In this document: piece by piece, positions 61,673 to 64,000 of the stretch | How positions within the stretch are numbered: position 1 is the first letter of the stretch | Layout: the number at the start of each line of letters is the position of its first letter | Origin: Lachnospiraceae bacterium 3-1 | GTDB lineage: Bacteria > Bacillota > Clostridia > Lachnospirales > Lachnospiraceae | Direction: 5' to 3' | DNA length: 64,000 nt | Assembly: GCA_000403255.2 (NCBI GenBank) | Contig: KE159574.1 | Span: 15,182 to 79,181 of the forward strand | Program-made: the position numbers and the translations under genes | Notes under the pieces: generated by a model | What the model saw: only the letters and a program-made list of their open reading frames with translations | What the model was told of the DNA's origin: nothing | The model's database searches: none

Positions 61673-63418
61673 ATGGAATTAAGAAGTCAGGAAATGCGTA
61701 AAAATGCACCGGAATTAGATCCGTTGCGGATTGGAACCGGCTGGAAGCCGGAGGATTTGTCCAAACCACAGGTAATGATTGAAAGCACTTATGGCGACAG
61801 TCATCCAGGAAGCGGACATTTAAACATTCTTGTAGAGGAAGTGCGCAAAGGGATTGAAGAGGCAGGAGGCTATGGGGCACGCTATTATTGCACAGACATT
61901 TGCGATGGTGAAAGCCAGGGAACAGATGGGATTAATTACAGTTTGGTAAGCAGGGAAATGATAGCCAACATGATTGAAATTCATGCGAATGCCACTCCCT
62001 TTGATGCCGGAGTATATCTGGCGAGCTGTGATAAGGGTATGCCAGGAAACTTGATGGGTTTGGCAAGGGCTGATGTTCCGTCTGTGGTAGTGCCAGGAGG
62101 TACGATGAATGCTGGGCCAGAGATGCTTACATTAGAACAGCTTGGAATGTACAATGCCAAATATCAGCGTGGAGAAATTGATGAGGAAAAATTAAACTGG
62201 GCAAAATGCAATGCCTGCCCAAGCTGTGGGGCATGTTCATTTATTGGAACGGCTTCTACTATGCAGATTATGGCGGAAGCATTGGGTCTTGCCCTTCCAG
62301 GAAGTGCGTTGATGCCAGCCACAAGCCCAGACCTTCTGGCATTTGCCAGACAAGCAGGCGCCCAGGCTGTGAAGCTTGCAACCATGCCAAACATGTGTCC
62401 CAGTGATATTGTTACCATGGACAGCTTCGAAAATGCAATTCTTGTACATGCTGCTGTTTCAGGAAGCACAAACTGCTTGCTGCATATCCCGGCAATTGCA
62501 CATGAATTCGGTTTGGAGATTACAGGAGATACCTTTGACAGGCTTCATCGGAATGCAAGATATCTTTTGGATGTACGGCCAGCAGGAAGATGGCCGGCGG
62601 AATGCTTCTATTATGCAGGGGGAGTACCAGCGATTATGGAAGAAATCCGTGAACATCTCCATTTGGATGTTATGACGGTAACCGGAAAAACTTTGGGAGA
62701 AAATTTGGATGAATTAAAACAAAATGGTTTTTATTCCAGGTGCGAAAAATGGCTGCAGGATTTTAATGAGCGATACCATGTTTCCTTGACAAAAGAAGAT
62801 ATTATTCGTCCCTATGAAAAGGCAATCGGGACGGACGGAAGCATTGCTATTTTAAGAGGAAACCTTGCGCCAGAAGGGGCAGTGATTAAGCACACCGCTT
62901 GTCCCAAAGAGATGTTCCAAGCAGTTTTACGGGCACGGCCCTTTGACAGTGAAGAGGAATGTCTGGATGCAGTCTTAAAGCGCAAGGTGCAGAAGGGAGA
63001 TGCGGTCTTTATCCGTTATGAAGGGCCTAAGGGCAGCGGAATGCCGGAGATGTTCTATACCTCAGAAGCAATCAGCAGTGATGCAGAGCTGGGGAGAAGC
63101 ATTGCATTGATTACGGATGGACGCTTTTCTGGTGCATCTACAGGCCCAGTGATTGGCCATTGCAGTCCGGAAGCAGTTGATTGTGGCCCCATTGCCCTGG
63201 TAGAAGAAGGGGATTTGATAGAGATAGACGTTCCAGGCAGGAAGCTTAACATTATTGGTATTGCTGGAGAGCGTAAGACGATGGAAGAAGTAGAAGCAGT
63301 TTTGAAGGAACGCCGGGAGAAATGGGAACCACGGGAACCAAAATATAAAAAAGGTGTTCTCAGGCTGTTCAGTGAACATGCAACAAGTCCGATGAAGGGA
63401 GCTTACCTGGAATATTAG
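61673..63418 (+). CDS. IlvD/Edd-family sugar-acid dehydratase
   Basis: The product is 581 residues from ATG 61673 (GGTGA site); ATG 61661 is also possible. Fe-S ligand Cys residues lie in YLASCDKGMPGN and CNACPSCGACSFIGTAST. The active-site Ser region is LITDGRFSGASTGPVIGH. Dihydroxy-acid, phosphogluconate and sugar-acid dehydratases share this fold. Its partners (gntP and a PfkB kinase) favour dehydration of an aldonic acid to a 2-keto-3-deoxy acid over branched-chain amino acid synthesis. Confidence 0.88.
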   Translation: MELRSQEMRKNAPELDPLRIGTGWKPEDLSKPQVMIESTYGDSHPGSGHLNILVEEVRKGIEEAGGYGARYYCTDICDGESQGTDGINYSLVSREMIANMIEIHANATPFDAGVYLASCDKGMPGNLMGLARADVPSVVVPGGTMNAGPEMLTLEQLGMYNAKYQRGEIDEEKLNWAKCNACPSCGACSFIGTASTMQIMAEALGLALPGSALMPATSPDLLAFARQAGAQAVKLATMPNMCPSDIVTMDSFENAILVHAAVSGSTNCLLHIPAIAHEFGLEITGDTFDRLHRNARYLLDVRPAGRWPAECFYYAGGVPAIMEEIREHLHLDVMTVTGKTLGENLDELKQNGFYSRCEKWLQDFNERYHVSLTKEDIIRPYEKAIGTDGSIAILRGNLAPEGAVIKHTACPKEMFQAVLRARPFDSEEECLDAVLKRKVQKGDAVFIRYEGPKGSGMPEMFYTSEAISSDAELGRSIALITDGRFSGASTGPVIGHCSPEAVDCGPIALVEEGDLIEIDVPGRKLNIIGIAGERKTMEEVEAVLKERREKWEPREPKYKKGVLRLFSEHATSPMKGAYLEY

Positions 63419-63494
63419 TAGTATTGATTTCTGGCGGTGCTCCATCTATGGAGAACTTGCTTGGAAGATAAATTAAATAGAAAGGAGAGATTTA

Positions 63495-64000
63495 ATGGAG
63501 CATGAGAACCCATTATTAAAGGAAAACTATAATTCCCATAAATTTATTACCATTGGGGAGATTATGCTTCGTCTGACACCGCCGAATTATGAAAAAATTA
63601 GAATGGCCTCGAGTTTCGAGGCCAGCTATGGCGGAAGTGAGGCGAATATAGCTCTGGCGCTGGCCAATCTTGGGATAGATAGTACATTTTTTACAGTTGT
63701 ACCAAATAACAGCCTGGGAAAAAGTGCGGTTCGGATGCTGCGGAGTAATGATGTACATTGTACACCGGTGATTTTAAGCACCCAGGAACAGACGCCTTCC
63801 CATCGTCTTGGAACATATTACCTGGAAACAGGTTATGGAATTCGCGCCAGCAAAGTGATTTATGACCGCAAAAATAGTGCAATGACAGAATATGATTTTG
63901 GCTCGTACGATTTTGAAAGTTTGCTGGAGGGATTTACCTGGCTTCATCTAAGCGGCATTACCCCTGCCCTTGGAGAAAACTGCAGGGAAATGATTCTAGC
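63495..64000 (+). CDS. PfkB-family sugar kinase, probably 2-keto-3-deoxygluconate kinase (runs off window)
   Basis: ATG at 63495 follows AAAGGAGAG. The visible 168 residues start a ribokinase/PfkB fold: FITIGEIMLRL, SYGGSEANIALALANLGI (the GG sugar-binding motif) and LHLSGITPAL. Start of the family ATP domain lies beyond the window. After the dehydratase, phosphorylation of 2-keto-3-deoxygluconate is the expected next step, but other sugars cannot be excluded. Confidence 0.8.
   Translation, partial: MEHENPLLKENYNSHKFITIGEIMLRLTPPNYEKIRMASSFEASYGGSEANIALALANLGIDSTFFTVVPNNSLGKSAVRMLRSNDVHCTPVILSTQEQTPSHRLGTYYLETGYGIRASKVIYDRKNSAMTEYDFGSYDFESLLEGFTWLHLSGITPALGENCREMIL

Noticed and set aside
1..64000. 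CRISPR array
   Set aside because: No regularly spaced short repeats were seen anywhere in the window, and no cas gene.

Overview
The window looks like the chromosome of an anaerobic Clostridia bacterium, most likely Lachnospiraceae. The basis is AGGAGG-type ribosome binding sites, a butyryl-CoA:acetate CoA-transferase, EtfAB/acyl-CoA dehydrogenase genes, a Clostridium-type Cys-rich peptide maturation cluster, and small 'NGIG' proteins of a kind I associate with that family. Calls rest on reading the sequence; no database search was run.

Region 1 (1-12.4 kb) is a co-directional array of small, mostly unrecognised proteins. Five start with the signature M-x-[VI]-[NS]-G-[IV]-G. At least three gaps between them carry a related foldable repeat. 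The array is broken by an ISAzo13-type transposase (1-481) and by a GC-rich four-gene transposon (DUF6431, DDE transposase, AAA ATPase, DUF6618; about 6.3-9.1 kb). Region 2 (12.4-21 kb) is a graveyard of mobile DNA: a sigma-factor stub cut by a defective IS66 copy, a deleted serine recombinase, two tRNA-Asn 3' fragments bracketing an AT-rich two-gene insert (an endonuclease/exonuclease/phosphatase-fold protein plus an unknown), a replication-initiator stub, an antitoxin with a broken RelE-like toxin, and a nonsense-mutated fragment.

Region 3 (21.2-38.4 kb) is a carboxylate/acyl-CoA catabolic locus: etfBA, a crotonase-fold protein, a LysR regulator, a TRAP transporter (DctPQM), a NUDIX hydrolase, two CoA-transferases, an acyl-CoA dehydrogenase, a cobalamin adenosyltransferase, a B12-dependent acyl-CoA mutase (large subunit, B12 subunit, MeaB chaperone) and a thiolase. 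The mutase and the crotonase both lack residues considered catalytic in their families, so the locus may run an unrecognised carbon-skeleton rearrangement pathway. Region 4 (38.4-43.3 kb) is a glycoside locus with a frameshifted AraC regulator, a broken GPH transporter and an intact GH2 glycosidase.

Region 5 (43.7-53.9 kb) joins an agr-like quorum-sensing system (LytTR regulator, GHKL kinase, a short AgrD-like peptide gene, a ruined AgrB) to a Cys-rich RiPP cluster (FtsX-type permeases, ABC ATPase, radical SAM/SPASM maturase, TIGR04066-like protein, acyl-carrier-related protein, 63-residue precursor, S8 protease). Region 6 (54-58.1 kb) has two WYL regulators divergent from rtcB, then tRNA-Glu and tRNA-Cys. 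Region 7 (58.2-64 kb) has a hydrolase-rhodanese fusion and a sugar-acid operon: GntR regulator with palindromic sites, GntP permease, IlvD/Edd dehydratase and a PfkB sugar kinase running off the window.

Several otherwise healthy genes (lipoprotein, AraC, GPH transporter, agrD, TIGR04066-like, one permease) carry a single-base loss, mostly in short A/T or G/A runs. This could be real decay or homopolymer under-calling in the assembly.
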